Shown here: positions 36,127 to 46,927 of the stretch, in pieces | Layout: every line of letters begins with the position of its first letter | Position numbering within the stretch: position 1 is the stretch's first letter | NCBI RefSeq assembly: GCF_028640845.1 | Contig: NC_080540.1 | Span: 169,265,752-169,329,751, forward strand | Length of the DNA: 64,000 bases | From: Ahaetulla prasina | Lineage: Eukaryota; Chordata; Lepidosauria; Squamata; Colubridae | Direction: 5' to 3' | Program-made: the position numbers and the translations under genes | The notes under the pieces: generated by a model | Told to the model about the DNA's origin: nothing | Databases searched by the model: none | What the model saw: only the letters and a program-made list of their open reading frames with translations

Positions 36127-37807
36127 CTACAGACTGGTCAACATCAGAAGAGGGATTTGCCAGGGTGATTCTTTGTCACCTCTGCTGTTCGTCATTGCTA
36201 TGATCCCCCTGTCAACAATTTTACAGAAAACTAACCTGGGTTATCAAACTGCTAAAAATTCACAGAAAATCTCTCACCTGCTGTACATGGATGATCTGAA
36301 GCTATACGGAAAATCAGAAATTGAAATCCAGTCACTGACCAATACAGTTAGAGTTTTCAACATTGACATCAGCATGGAGTTCGGTCTGGACAAATGCGCC
36401 ACAGTGGCACTGAAGAAAGGGAAGATCATAGAAAGTGATGGAATTGAAATGCCCAATGGACAAACCATCAAGTGCAACAACCCGAAGCCTACAAATACCT
36501 GGGCATACTCCAGTTGGACAATATCAAGCATGGGCAAGTGAAAAATGTGGTCAGCAAAGAATACATGCAAAGGGTCAGGAAACTTCTAAAAGGTAAACTG
36601 AATGGCGGTAAGACCATCAAGGCTATAAACAGCTGGGCCGTACCCGTTATCAGATATACTGCTGGAATTGTAAACTAGACAGAGGCAGAGCTGGACAGTC
36701 TGGATAGGAAAACAAGAAAACTCATGACCATATACTATGCGCTAAACCCACATAGTGACGTTGACAGGCTATATTTTCCCAGAAAGGTGGGCGGCAGAGG
36801 ACTTTTGCAAGTGAAGCAGATAGTCGAAGAAGAGAAACATGCTCTGGCAGATTATGTGAAAGACAGTGTTGAACCAGCTTTGATAGAAGTCAACAAGAGG
36901 AAGCTGCTAAAAGTACAGCAAACCAAGTATCAATATAGGAAAACAGCGATGCAAGCTCGAACTGACAGCTGGTATAACAAAGCACTACATGGACAGTTCC
37001 TTGAAAAGATCCAATGAAAAGTAGATAAGGAAAAGACTTGGTTATGGCTGACCAACAGAACATTGAAGAAAGAAACAGAAGGCCTAATTCTTGCGGCCCA
37101 AGAACAAGCCATTAGAACAAATGTAATCAAAGCCAGAATAGAAAAATCTGCTGATGATCCCAAATCTCTGCAAAGAAGCAGATGAAACCATTGATCACAT
37201 ACTGAGCGGTTGTAAGACAATAGCTCAGACCGACTACAAACAACATCACAACAGTTGCTCAGATGGTCCACTGGAACTTGTGTCACAACTACCATCTGTC
37301 TGTAGCAAAGAACTGGTGGGATCATAAGCCTGAAAAAGTGATTGAAAATGAGCATGCAAAACTACTGTGGGATTTCAGACTACAGCCTACAGACTGATAA
37401 AGTTTTGGAACACAATACCCCGGATATCACGATTGTAGAAAAGAAAAAAGTGTGGGTAGTCGACATTGTTATACCTGGTGACAGCAGAATCGATGAGAAA
37501 CAATTTGAAAAAGTCACCAGATATCAAGATTTGAGAATCGAATTGCAGAGACTCTGGCATAAACCAGTGCAGGTGGTTCCAGTGGTACTCAGCACACTGG
37601 GAGCTGTTCCTAAAGACCTAGGAAAGCACTTAAAAGCAATTGGCGCTGACAAGATCACCATTGGTCAGCTGCAGAAGGCCACCTTACTGGGATCTGCTTG
37701 CATAATTCACCGATACATCACGCAGTCCTAAACGCTTGGGAAGTGTTCAACTAGTGATCTGTGATACAAAATCCAGCATAGTTATCTTGTTTGCTGTGTA
37801 TACTGTA
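36127..37807 (+). pseudogene. R4/Dong-clade LINE, second copy with complete endonuclease and 3' UTR
   Basis: Repeats the RT segment (RRGICQGDSLSPLLFV, LLYMDDLKLYG) with period 1259 bp and shares the frameshift near 36475 and the TGA at 37015 with the first copy. It then runs on through the end of the protein: NTPDITIVEKKKVWVVDIVIPGD, an R2/R4-type PD-(D/E)xK endonuclease core, and a TAA stop at about 37729. RT copies the RNA and the RLE nicks the target in this family. Not functional here. Confidence 0.87.
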
Positions 37808-37824
37808 ATAATAATAATAATAAT

Positions 37825-37861
<37 letters not shown>

Positions 37862-37925
37862 TGAAATCCAGCATAGTTATCTTGTTTGCTGTGTATACTG
37901 TCATTTTGTGTAAATAATAATAATA
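37769..37925 (+). repeat. Duplicated R4 3' end flanking (TAA)n
   Basis: AATCCAGCATAGTTATCTTG...TATACTGT occurs at 37769-37806 and 37864-37901, with about 55 bp of (TAA)n between and more TAA after. TAA-repeat insertion is known for the Dong lineage, so this fits the clade. Confidence 0.85.
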
Positions 37926-37990
37926 GTAAACAATAATTAATCATTCCCTGAATTCAGCCTCTCGCCATCATCTCCCTTTTAGCATTTCAG

Positions 37991-38191
37991 AAGTGCTGGA
38001 CCTCTGTCAGACTGATGCTGAGACCATTCTTGGCAACTTGGGATTCACAGAAGAATTAGCACAGGCTGCCACTTGGATTCCTGATCGGTTCTTCTCTGTT
38101 CCATCCCAAGCTGAGGGAATAAATTTCCCTCTCTTTCTAAGAGCTCAAATCCAGCGGATCGAGATGGAGGATCCTTGCCTGATGTTAGTAA
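37991..38191 (+). CDS. TESPA1: TESPA1 exon, N-terminal half of the IP3-receptor-binding domain
   Basis: A 201 bp exon. The acceptor is CCTTTTAGCATTTCAG (ending 37990); the donor is the second of two overlapping sites in TTAGTAAGTAAGTG, with GT at 38192. Both ends are phase 1 and the frame is open throughout (67 codons). The peptide carries the KRAP/IP3R-binding signature of TESPA1 and its ITPRID relatives: ILGNLGF, then IPDRFFSVPSQAEGINF, then RIEMEDPCLML. TESPA1 links the T-cell receptor (via PLCG1 and GRB2) to the IP3 receptor and is needed for thymocyte positive selection. The splice to 46928 creates a Ser-Arg-Phe junction that continues the family sequence. Exons upstream were not identified with confidence. 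Confidence 0.9.
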
Positions 38192-38216
38192 GTAAGTGTC
38201 TCCTTCACGACTGGAG

Positions 38217-38499
38217 CAGGGGTGAAATCCAGCAGATTCTGACAGGTTCTGGAGAACCAGTAGCGGAAATTTTGTGTATTTTGGTCCCAGAGTGGGGTGG
38301 GAATGGGGATTTTGCAGTATTCTCCCCTGGAGTAGGGTGGGAATGGAGATTTTGCAATATTCTTCCCCCAGGAGTGGGGATGGAATGGGGATTTTGTAGT
38401 ATCCTTCTCCTGGTGTGGGGTGGGAATGGAGATTTTGCAGTATCCTTCCCCTGCCATGCCCACAGAACCAGTAGTAAAAAAAACTGAATTTCACCACGG
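38217..38499 (-). mobile_element. hAT-like MITE family A, 25 bp after a splice donor
   Basis: Begins CAGGGGTGAAATCCAGCAG and ends GAATTTCACCACGG. The exact 8 bp duplication GACTGGAG is at 38209-38216 and 38500-38507. The reverse orientation is clear from the AGAACCAGTAGT blocks. The long frame reading through from the TESPA1 exon into this MITE is an artefact. Confidence 0.93.
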
Positions 38500-38789
38500 G
38501 ACTGGAGGTTCTGAAAGTGGGCTCTCAGAAGGTGAGAAGACCTGTTTGTTGTTGTTGTTGTTGTTGTTGTTTTGGCAGGAACAGGCCATTGTTCAATGGC
38601 AAAACATTGACTTTGCATGAAAAGGATCTTGGTTTTGATCTCTCTGATCCCTAGAAAAGATCAACAGGCAGTAGGGTAACAATTCAGGAACAGGGTGGAG
38701 AATCTATGGTTGATCAGATATTGAGGGAGTACAACTCCCAATAACTCCAGTCAGCACAGCCTATAACATGTGAAGCTGAAAGTTGTGGT

Positions 38790-39190
38790 TCAGCAATATG
38801 TGGTTCAGCACTATGCAGAGAAGAGCAACAAAGAGGATTAGGGGACTGGAGGCTAAAACATATGAAAAACGGTTGCAGGAACTCGGTATGCCTAGTTTAA
38901 TGAAAAGAAGGACTGGGGAGACATAATAGCAGTGTTCCAATATCTCAGGGGCTGCCACAAAGAAGAGGGAGTCAAACTATTCTCCAAAGCACCTGAGGGC
39001 AGGACAAGAAGCAATGGGTGGAAACTAATCTGATCTAATCTGGAAACTAAACTGGAAACTTTTAAGAAGATGTTGGATAACCATCTGTCTGAGATGGTGT
39101 AGGGTTTCCTGCCTGGGCAGAGGGTTGGACTAGAAGGCCTCCAAGGTCCCTTCCAACTCAGTTGTTGTTGTTGTTATTATTATTATTATT
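38790..39190 (+). mobile_element. CR1 LINE 3' end with (TTG)/(TTA) tail
   Basis: Contains GGAGGCTAAAACATATGAAA, GGTTGCAGGAACTCGGTATG, GTGTTCCAATATCTCAGGGG and the terminal GGTTGGACTAGAAGGCC, followed by GTTGTTGTTATTATTATT. The coding frame is destroyed. Confidence 0.8.
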
Positions 39191-39418
39191 CAAGGAGAGA
39201 AGCAATTTAGAACTAAGGAGAGATTTCCTGACAGTCAGAACAATTAATGAGTAGAACAATTTGCCTGCAGAAGTTGTGAATGCTCCAACACTGGAAGCTT
39301 TTAAGAAAATGTTGGATAACCATTTGTCTGAAGTGGTGTAGGGTTCCTGCCTGGGCAGGGGGATGGACTAGAAGACCTCCAAGGTCCCTTTCAACTCTGT
39401 TATTATTATTATTATTAT
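39191..39418 (+). mobile_element. Second CR1 LINE 3' end with (ATT)n tail
   Basis: GAGATTTCCTGACAGTCAGAA, then GTTGGATAACCATTTGTCTG, GGATGGACTAGAAGACC and an ATT run (39401-39418). It begins directly after the tail of the preceding CR1. Confidence 0.8.
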
Positions 39419-39539
39419 GTGGAAGATTATGTGTTCCCCACCTTCAAGTAAATCAATAAGCACACAAAGGTTTAACACTAATTTTAAAATGATTCTCCCC
39501 AGGTGTATCTCTGTGCCTCCCAGTCTGTACCTACATCTA

Positions 39540-39765
39540 TAGGTAGTCCTTGACTTACGACCAAATTGAGCCCAAAATTTCTGTTGTTAAGTTAGACATT
39601 TGCGAAGTGAGTTTTGCCCTATTTTACGACCTTTCTCGTCACAGTTGTTAAGTGAATCACTGCAGTCGGTAAGTTAGTAATCCGGTTGTTAAGGGAATCT
39701 GACTTCCCCATTGACTTTGCTTGTTAGGAGCTTGCAAAAGGGGATCACATGATTCCCAGGACCCT
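39540..39765 (+). mobile_element. Unclassified MITE (TAGTCCTTGACTTACGACC type), 3' part missing
   Basis: AGGTAGTCCTTGACTTACGA, GAGCCCAAAATTTCTGTTG and TTGTTAAGTGAATCACTGCAG are one arm of a dispersed DNA-transposon-like repeat of squamates. The inverted closing arm is not found. A second decayed piece lies at 52038-52145. Confidence 0.6.
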
Positions 39766-40445
39766 GCAATCGCCATAAATATTGCTGGTTGTGATTTATA
39801 CAACCTTGAAGTTGCACAAGGAATGAAAAACGCAGAGGCTATTTGTTTTGGTCACACATACAGAGGTAACGTGGGAGCTGCCTGTATGGTGCGACCACAA
39901 ATGGGGGGTCTACTCCCTCAAGCACAAATACCATTTTTGTTTTTTAAACACATTTACATGGCTGCCCACCTCACGCCCGGTGACTAGCTAACCTATGCAA
40001 AATCCAGCATTTACAAGGAATCCAGAAATGGAATAGAATTGAATGAGAATAGAGATGAGAATCAGGTGTTGCTTCTGTATGTTGATTTGCCCAAGCCATC
40101 CAAGGTGGACCTAGTGCTATTAAATTAGCATTGTTTAAATAAGAGTGCAAACATTCAAATATTTGTCATCATACCAGTATGTTTACTCCAGGGGTGAAAT
40201 ATAAAATTTGTTACTACCGGATCTGTGGGCGTGGCTTGGTGGTGGTGGGGTAATGTGACTGGGTGGGAGTGGCCAACTTTTTTTTTTTTTACTTTTAAAA
40301 GCATTTTTTCTACAAAAAAAATTTTTTCTGCAAAAAAAAATGCTTTTTTTTTATTTTATTACTTTTTTTACAACAAACAAACAAAAAAAAATACATTATT
40401 ACACCCTTGTGCTATACATAAAAGGAAGATTTGGGTCTTCGGATA

Positions 40446-43400
40446 TATCCTCATGATTGCCAAAATCCACGTTCTCGAGGTACAGGTACTGAAGCGTCCA
40501 ATGTTCCAAGCGCAAAGTCCACAAATGGTTTCCAAGTCTTCCAGAAAATATCTTCTTTATACACACCACTTCTAATTTTAATATCACATGTCATTTTATC
40601 ATTTAAAGCTAATTTCCACATTTCAGAATTCCACTCTTCTATTCTAAAAATCACATCTAGTTTCCAATATCTAGCTATTATAATTCTACCTATTATAATC
40701 ATAATTCTAATCAATTCTTTTCATATTTTGTTAATTCTATTTCCTTAATTACCAACAATAATATAGTTTCCACTCTCAATGTTATTACTTTCCCCATCAT
40801 TTCAAATATCATTTTCTCCAATTGTTGCCAAAACTTTTAACCTTATCACAATTATACCACATATGTTCATAAGTCCCCAATTCCATCTCACATCTCCAAC
40901 ATTTTTACTAATTTTTTATCCATTTGTGACAATCTTACTGGAGTCAAATACCATTTCAAACAACTTTATAATTGTGCTCTTTAATCCTTATAGATAAAGT
41001 TCTCATAATTCTACTCTTCCAATTCACATTCCAATCTGACTCTGGTATTTCAATATTAAGATCTTTTTCCCAATTTGTCCTCATCACTCTTTGTAATTTT
41101 TCATCAGAATTTATAATCTTATAAACCCTACTAACGAGTCCCTTTAGCCCAATTTCATCTTTCATAATCCGAGATGCTAAATATTCAAATTCAGTTTCAT
41201 ATCTATTTATCGAATAATTTTCCTTTAGTTTTTTGTCCATTTTCTATCTGTATTTTTTCAAACCAACTTAACCCTAATTTTTCAATAATTTCTTTATTCC
41301 TCCTTTCATTTCCCATAACTTTTATCCAATCTCTAATAATTTCTATATTTTCCTCTTTAATCACTTCATTACGTTTTATATTATTTTTAATCGGCCAAAT
41401 TCAGTTGTCTCCCCAAAAGATTATATCCGAATTAAAATTTTAACAAATTTGTTCCACATTTTACTTAATCCTTTAACCAATAACTTCTACTTACACATTT
41501 TAAATTTGCTTTATCTAAAAACCACCTTGATCCAAATTTCTCTATATCCCTTAACTCTAAATCTCTCCAATAGTTATCTTCACCTTTAAGTATTTTTACC
41601 ACTATCCGGATACCATACGCACAGTAATAATTAAATAATTTGGGGATTCCTAATCCACCTTCCTTTTGATTTTGATACCACATTTTCTTCACTAATCTAG
41701 GTCTTTTGCCACCATTGCAAAATTTATCCAGTTTTTTCTGATATCCTTCAATATCTTTCTCTGTCAAATTTAGTGGTAGCATCTCGAATAAAAAGTTGAA
41801 CTTGGGCAGCAACATCATCTTACACATTGCAATTCTACCAAACCAAGACAACTTTAAAATTTTATATTTATCTATCTTCTTCTCAATTTCGTTAATCACC
41901 ACATCATAATTAAGTTTTTTCAATTCTTTAACCTTAAGTGAAAGCACTATACCCAAATATTTCAATGTGTTTTAATCCTTATCCCAAATTGCTCTTGCAT
42001 ATTCTCAGACTCATTACCATTACTATCCATCAATAATTCTGACTTTGACCAATTTACTTTCAATCCTGTCATTTCCTCAAATTCTATCAAATGCTTATAT
42101 ATCTTTTCAGATCTTTCTCTACATTTTCAAAATAATTAAAGTATCATCCATACAAATTTATCTTATACCCTTATATCCTTCTAATTCTTCATCTTTTCTA
42201 TCATTTTGTCAATATTTCCATAGCCAATAAAAATAATGTTGGGGACAGGGACATCCTTGTCTCGTACCAGCTTCTAATTTTATCTCTTCAGTTAATATTC
42301 CATTCACCTTCACTCTTGCACTGCTCTTTTGGTACAATTTTGAAATAACATGTATAAACTTATTACCAAAGCCTAAAGCCTCCACAATTACTTTAATTGT
42401 TTCCCATTGTACAGAATCAAAAGCTTTAAAAATATCCAATGATACTATACCAATTTTATCACCATTATATTCAGCTACATCTATAATATTTAATACTCTT
42501 CTAACAATATCACTCATGTATCTACCCTTCACAAAACCTACTTGATTATAACTTATATATCTATCTATAAATCTATTTAATCTATTACTTATAATAGCAG
42601 TAAATATCTTTGCATCCTGATTAATTAAAGAAATGGGCCGATAGGACTCAATCCTTTCTAAATCTTTATCTGGTTTAGGAATTAAGGATATCACCGTTCT
42701 ATTCCATGACGAAGGTACTTCCCCACCATGTAATATTCCATTAAATAATTTTTGCAATCTTGGTATTATTAATTCTTTAAATTCTTTATAAAACTCAACA
42801 GGTAATCCATCCTCACCTGGAGCTTTCCTAATTTTAATTTTGTATTATTCCATTAATCTCATCTTGTGTTATATCTTCTTCCATCAATTCCTTATATGTT
42901 TGATCAATTTTCACCAATACTTTTCTAAATAGCTTTGCAATTTTCCCGATTAATTGGTTTCTTTGAATATAGATTCTGAACAAAATTTCTAACCACTTCA
43001 CATTTCTCTAATTTTTTATAACATCTTATACCTCTATCATCTATCAAAACTCCAATTTCTCTCTTCTCTCTTTTATCTTTCGCCATCTTTGCCAATAATT
43101 TAGAATTTCTATTACTAAATTCAAAAATTCCTATTTAAAATCTCAAATTTCTTTTACTAACTCTGTATCTTCTTCTATCATTTTATTTCTTAACATATTA
43201 AGCTCCTGAAGAATTTTTTTCTTTAGTAAGCAAAATTGATTTTCCAATTCTTTAATCTGATTTTTATCTCTTTCCATTTTAATTTTATAATTTTTATATT
43301 TCCTACTTGATAATTTAATACTCTCCTCTAAACACCGCTTTCATCGCATCCCAAACAATTTCAAATTTAACCTCCCGTTATCATTTAATCTCCAACTTTC

Positions 43401-43929
43401 CTCCAGTTTTTAAGTATCCATTTTTATCCTTTTCATTTTATACAATTTCTCGTCATATCTCCAATAGCTTCTTTTTCTCAAAATTAAAATCTAAGTCCAC
43501 CATAACTTCTGCATGATCAGAATCTTTAAATTCCCACATCTACCTTATCCACATTATTCAACAAATCTTTAGAAAGAAAAATATAATCAATTCTAGAATA
43601 TGTATTATATATCTTAGAGAAAAAAGTGTATACTCTCTCAATTCCTTTAACCTCTCTCCACACATCGACGAAGCATCCACATATTTAAAATCCCCATTTT
43701 ATTTGCTCCTCCACAGCGGGTGGGATTAGTACTATCTATTTTATCTCTGATTAAATTAAAATCCCCAGCCACAATTACTTTCCCTACACTTTCATTCTCC
43801 AAAATTTTTGTTATTTTTTCAAGAAATTCTCTTTGTTTTTCATTCGGTAAATATAAATTAACAAGTGTCACTTTTTCCTCATTAAGATTTCCAACAATTA
43901 TTACATATCTTCCATCTTCATCCAAAATT
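40446..43929 (-). pseudogene. L1 ORF2 remnant, rest of endonuclease, RT and C-terminus
   Basis: Read on the minus strand in broken frames. Endonuclease: DEDGRYVIIVGNL, VTLVNLYLPN, VIVAGDFNLI. After degenerate linker comes RT: ISLIPKPDKD, SYRPISLINQDAKI, GFVKGRYMSD, SLDIFKAFDSV, EAGTRQGCP, and a catalytic segment MDDTLIIL near 42150 in another frame. Thumb: WFGRIAMCKMMLLPK, GGLGIPKLFNYY. A Trp-rich C-terminal region lies before 40446. It belongs to the L1 clade (apurinic-type endonuclease, no RLE). Many frameshifts and stops; not functional. Confidence 0.88.
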
Positions 43930-44732
43930 AGGGGGCGTGGCCATGACCGTGGTGGGGTAAGGACCTTTCCTTCACTTCACAGGGCTTATTAATGAAGATT
44001 TATGAGAATTTATGCCGTTTGGAATGCACTGTTATGGATGAAAGTTAATAAATCATGAACTGAAAGTGTTAACAGCCCAGCAGATTGAATTTAAAACTGG
44101 TAGGTCATCTGAAACGGCTTGAATTAAGGAGTTTCTACAGCGTGGGTTGACCGAGCCGGCAGACAAGATAAGTTGGAATAAATTACTGTGTTCTGTTTTT
44201 CCAAAATTAACTATCTTGTTCTGTGTTAAAAAATTTTTTTCTATTGCTGAGGCTAAGGAGTGAATATTAAGGACTGAATATTAAGGACTGAATTTGATAA
44301 TGAGAAGAATTTTTTTTTTTGAGCCTTCCGGAAGTTCAGCCAAGAAGAATTTAATTGAAGAGAAGAGAAACTGACTTTTTATTGGATTGTTTGGCAGTAA
44401 GAGGATTTTACTGAGCTAATTTTTTCTTTATTTTTTTTTCTCTTGAGAGCAAATTAATAGCTTGTTTATATTACAAAAAAAAAAGGATTTTGCTTCGTTT
44501 AAGTTGGTTTGTCTTCCTTTCTGCTTTGCTGTCGTGGAGGAAAAATGGCGCTGATTAATGTTAGCTGTGAAGTTTTGTGTTTCTTTGTGGAGTATCCTTG
44601 AACTTGAAAGATAACAGTGCAAATAAGCCGCTTCGCTTCAATTAAAAGACAGTCGTCCTTTGATCTTCACTAAGACCCTCTGTAAAATTGGTTTGGAATC
44701 TTAGTTTGGGAATTTTTTTGGTTTTTTTCAAA
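43930..44732 (+). promoter_or_regulatory. L1 5' UTR
   Basis: From GGGGGCGTGGCCATGACCG to the ORF1 start. About 800 bp without frames, followed by an L1 ORF1 start, so presumed to hold the internal promoter. It is not obviously the same subfamily as the CpG-rich 5' UTR at 19104. Confidence 0.6.
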
Positions 44733-45492
44733 ATGACTCAACAACTTTCAGAAACGCAGCAACTTGCTGCAGCTTTAAATAAAATTGGGGAAAAAATAGC
44801 AGGACTATCAGAGCGTATAGATAATTTGACATTGAAACTGACATCTGAAATGCAGAATTTAAAGCAAGAGATGAATGAAAACTTTGCAAAACAAAAAGAG
44901 GAAATGATAATGATTAAAGATGAAATGGAGCAGATGCATGTGCATGAGGTAAAAGTAGATCGGCAAATTGGTAAAATATTTTATAAAATGAGCAGCAAGA
45001 TAAGAGAATTTGTCTTTTGGAAGAAGAGATGAGGAAATATAATTTAGTTATCAGAGGAATCTCAGAAGAAAAGGAGGATAAATTGAAACAGCGGGTTCTG
45101 AAATGGATTAATGATTTGGATACGCAACTTACGTTCACAATAGCAGACCTGGCAAGTGTTTTTAGAATTGGATATAGAAGGCAAAATGGTTCTAACAGGA
45201 ATGTGCTTGTCAGGTTCGCAAATCTTGGTGATAAGTTGGAAGTTATGGCCAAGGTGAGAGAGTTGGGAGATGCTTTGAGTTAGAAGGGAAGACTATTCAA
45301 GTCTCCCCGGATATATCAAGAGAAGAAAGGGCATGGAGATTTTTTTTAAAACCAATCACAAAAGTTTTGAGGGATAATGGAATTAAATACAATTGGAGGC
45401 CACCACAACAATTGAAATTTTTTTATAAAGGAAGGATGCGTACAATCACCCCAGATATAGATGCATTATTATATTTACGGAGCTTGGACTGA
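44733..45492 (+). pseudogene. L1 ORF1 (RNA-binding protein), two frames
   Basis: ATG at 44733 (MTQQLSETQQLAAALNK). Residues 1-95 form a heptad-type coiled coil (IGEKIAGLSERIDNL...). A frameshift near 45015 is needed to go on into the RRM-like domain (MRKYNLVIRGISEE, ADLASVFRIGYR, NVLVRFANLGDK). A further shift near 45280 leads into the C-terminal domain (VSPDISREERAWRFF, FFYKGRMRTITPD), ending with a TGA at 45490. Order and spacing are those of vertebrate L1 ORF1. Confidence 0.85.
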
Positions 45493-45497
45493 TTGAG

Positions 45498-46008
45498 ATG
45501 GAGGATTTAATGGAGATAAAAGATCAAATGCTTCAGATGGGTGGAACATACGTGGAAACATCAATCCAAGAAGAAGAAAGGGGGGCTATTGGAGGGCAAG
45601 ACTCCAAAGGGTTAAAGAGGAAAGAAATATCTCCTGTGTTGGTTGAACAGAAGAAGAGTCGTGAGGATACAGTAAGAGAAGAAGCAGATAAGAGTCTTGG
45701 AAAATCTGAAGCTGAATGCGGGTCATCGCTATCTTTTTTTGAGTGATGAATTTAAATAGACAGCCGAAAGAAGTGGCCGGGCATTGGCACGTCCCTCTCC
45801 CCATTCTCTTTATAGAGGCGAAATCGATGAGGATGTGGGGAAGAAGATTGTTTGTACTTTATTGTTTGTTTTGTTTTGTTTTGTTTTTTCTGTTTTCTTA
45901 TTGTTGTTTATATGTTAAATATGGTAGTTTAATGTCGGGTGGTGGGCACAGAAAGGAAGATGCGGGATAGGATTAAAAATTTATATTTTAAATGGGAGTT
46001 ATAAAATA
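45498..46008 (+). other. Inter-ORF region of the L1
   Basis: An acidic frame (45498-45746) follows ORF1 directly and may be its extended C-terminus. The rest has no domain. Confidence 0.45.
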
Positions 46009-46228
46009 ATGTCATGGAATGTGAAGGGTACAGGAATCAGATTAAAAGAAGAAGATTGGAGTTTAAGATTAAAAGGATTTGCCAGATATTTTATTTTACA
46101 AGAAACCCATCAGAAATCTGAAGATTCAAATAGAATGTATATAAAAGGTATGCAAATATATGAAAAAGCATTTGGAACTTCAAAAGCTAGAGGAGTTGCA
46201 ACACTGATATCAGATAGGGTGTACTTTG
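46009..46228 (+). pseudogene. Start of L1 ORF2 (endonuclease N-terminus)
   Basis: MSWNVKGTG is the L1 endonuclease opening, with the Asn of the catalytic site, followed by FILQETH (catalytic Glu) and RGVATLISDRVYF. It stops at the duplicated target site. The next residues of the domain resume on the minus strand at 43929, which fixes the inversion breakpoint. Confidence 0.85.
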
Positions 46229-46927
46229 AAAAAAAAATGCTTTTAAAAGGTTCTGGCGATCAGGCAACTCAGCTGGGATCGTCAGAACCCTTTAAAAGCA
46301 TTTTTTCTACAACCTCTTCAGCTGAAGAGGTTGTAAAAATATGCTTTTAAAAGCCTCTGATGATCAGGCAACTCAGCTGGGATTGCCAGAGGAGCCTTTT
46401 AAAAACTTTTAAAAGCATTTTTCGGCTGAAGAAAAATGCTTTTAAAAGGTTCTGATGATCAGGCAACTCAGCTGGGATCGCCAGAACCTTTTAAAAACAC
46501 TTTTTCTACAATAGAAAAAAATGTTTTTAAAAGGTTCTGATGATCCCAGTTGAGCCGTGTGATCATCAGAAGCTTTTTTAAAAAAAACTTTTAAAAGCAT
46601 TTTTTCGGCTGAAGAAAAAATGCTTTTAAAAGTAAAAAAAACCCACCTCTGATGATCGCATGGCTCAGCTGGGCATGGGCGGGGTGGTGGGGGGAGAGGG
46701 ATTTTTGCTACCAGTTCTCTGAACTACTTGCTGCCATCGCTTCCGGATTGGGCGATCCGGTCCGAACCGGGAGCATTTCACCCCAGTTTACTCTCAACTG
46801 GCAGTGTGCACTGCAAGTCTTGCCTGCAAATAGGTGAAATCTGAAAGATCAAGAAGAAGTTAGTGCTTTTTCAATCTGAGTGAGGTTTTCCCCCACTCTC
46901 TGACACATCTCCCTGCTCTTTTTTCAG

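Larger units (their letters stand above)
40332..46244 (-). mobile_element. L1 LINE with inverted 5' half (twin-priming), nested in hAT
   Basis: The body is about 40348-46228. A run of nine A plus TGCTTTT occurs at 40332-40347 and 46229-46244, a 16 bp target-site duplication. From the junction near 43930, the minus strand reads the L1 ORF2 from mid-endonuclease to its end, finishing in a plus-strand T-rich tail at 40348. The plus strand from 43930 reads the L1 5' UTR, ORF1 and the start of ORF2. Opposed halves with the L1 5' end at the inner junction are the signature of twin-primed reverse transcription. Together the halves cover nearly the full element. Confidence 0.88.
40189..46785 (+). mobile_element. 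hAT-like element, 6.6 kb, containing a full L1
   Basis: Left end CAGGGGTGAAATATAAAA and right end GGGAGCATTTCACCCC are the same ends as 4105-5286. The perfect 8 bp duplication GTTTACTC lies at 40181-40188 and 46786-46793. The hAT parts are 40189-40347 and 46229-46785; the right part is a series of inverted TGCTTTTAAAAGG/GCTGAAGAAAAA blocks. Everything between is the L1. Confidence 0.9.
38192..46927 (+). other. TESPA1: TESPA1 intron, 8.7 kb, mostly transposons
   Basis: It joins two phase-1-compatible exons. Content in order: family A MITE (38217-38499), two CR1 3' ends (38790-39410), a foldback-type MITE (39540-39765), and a nested hAT/L1 composite (40189-46785). Little sequence is left over. 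The acceptor, CTGCTCTTTTTTCAG at 46927, has a good pyrimidine tract. Confidence 0.85.

Noticed and set aside
35671..37355. Minus-strand frames in the R4 region
   Set aside because: Shadows of the plus-strand RT/endonuclease coding sequence; identical in both tandem units.
38192..38487. Read-through of the TESPA1 exon frame for another 100 codons
   Set aside because: It crosses a strong splice donor and then translates a MITE; the true frame resumes at 46928.
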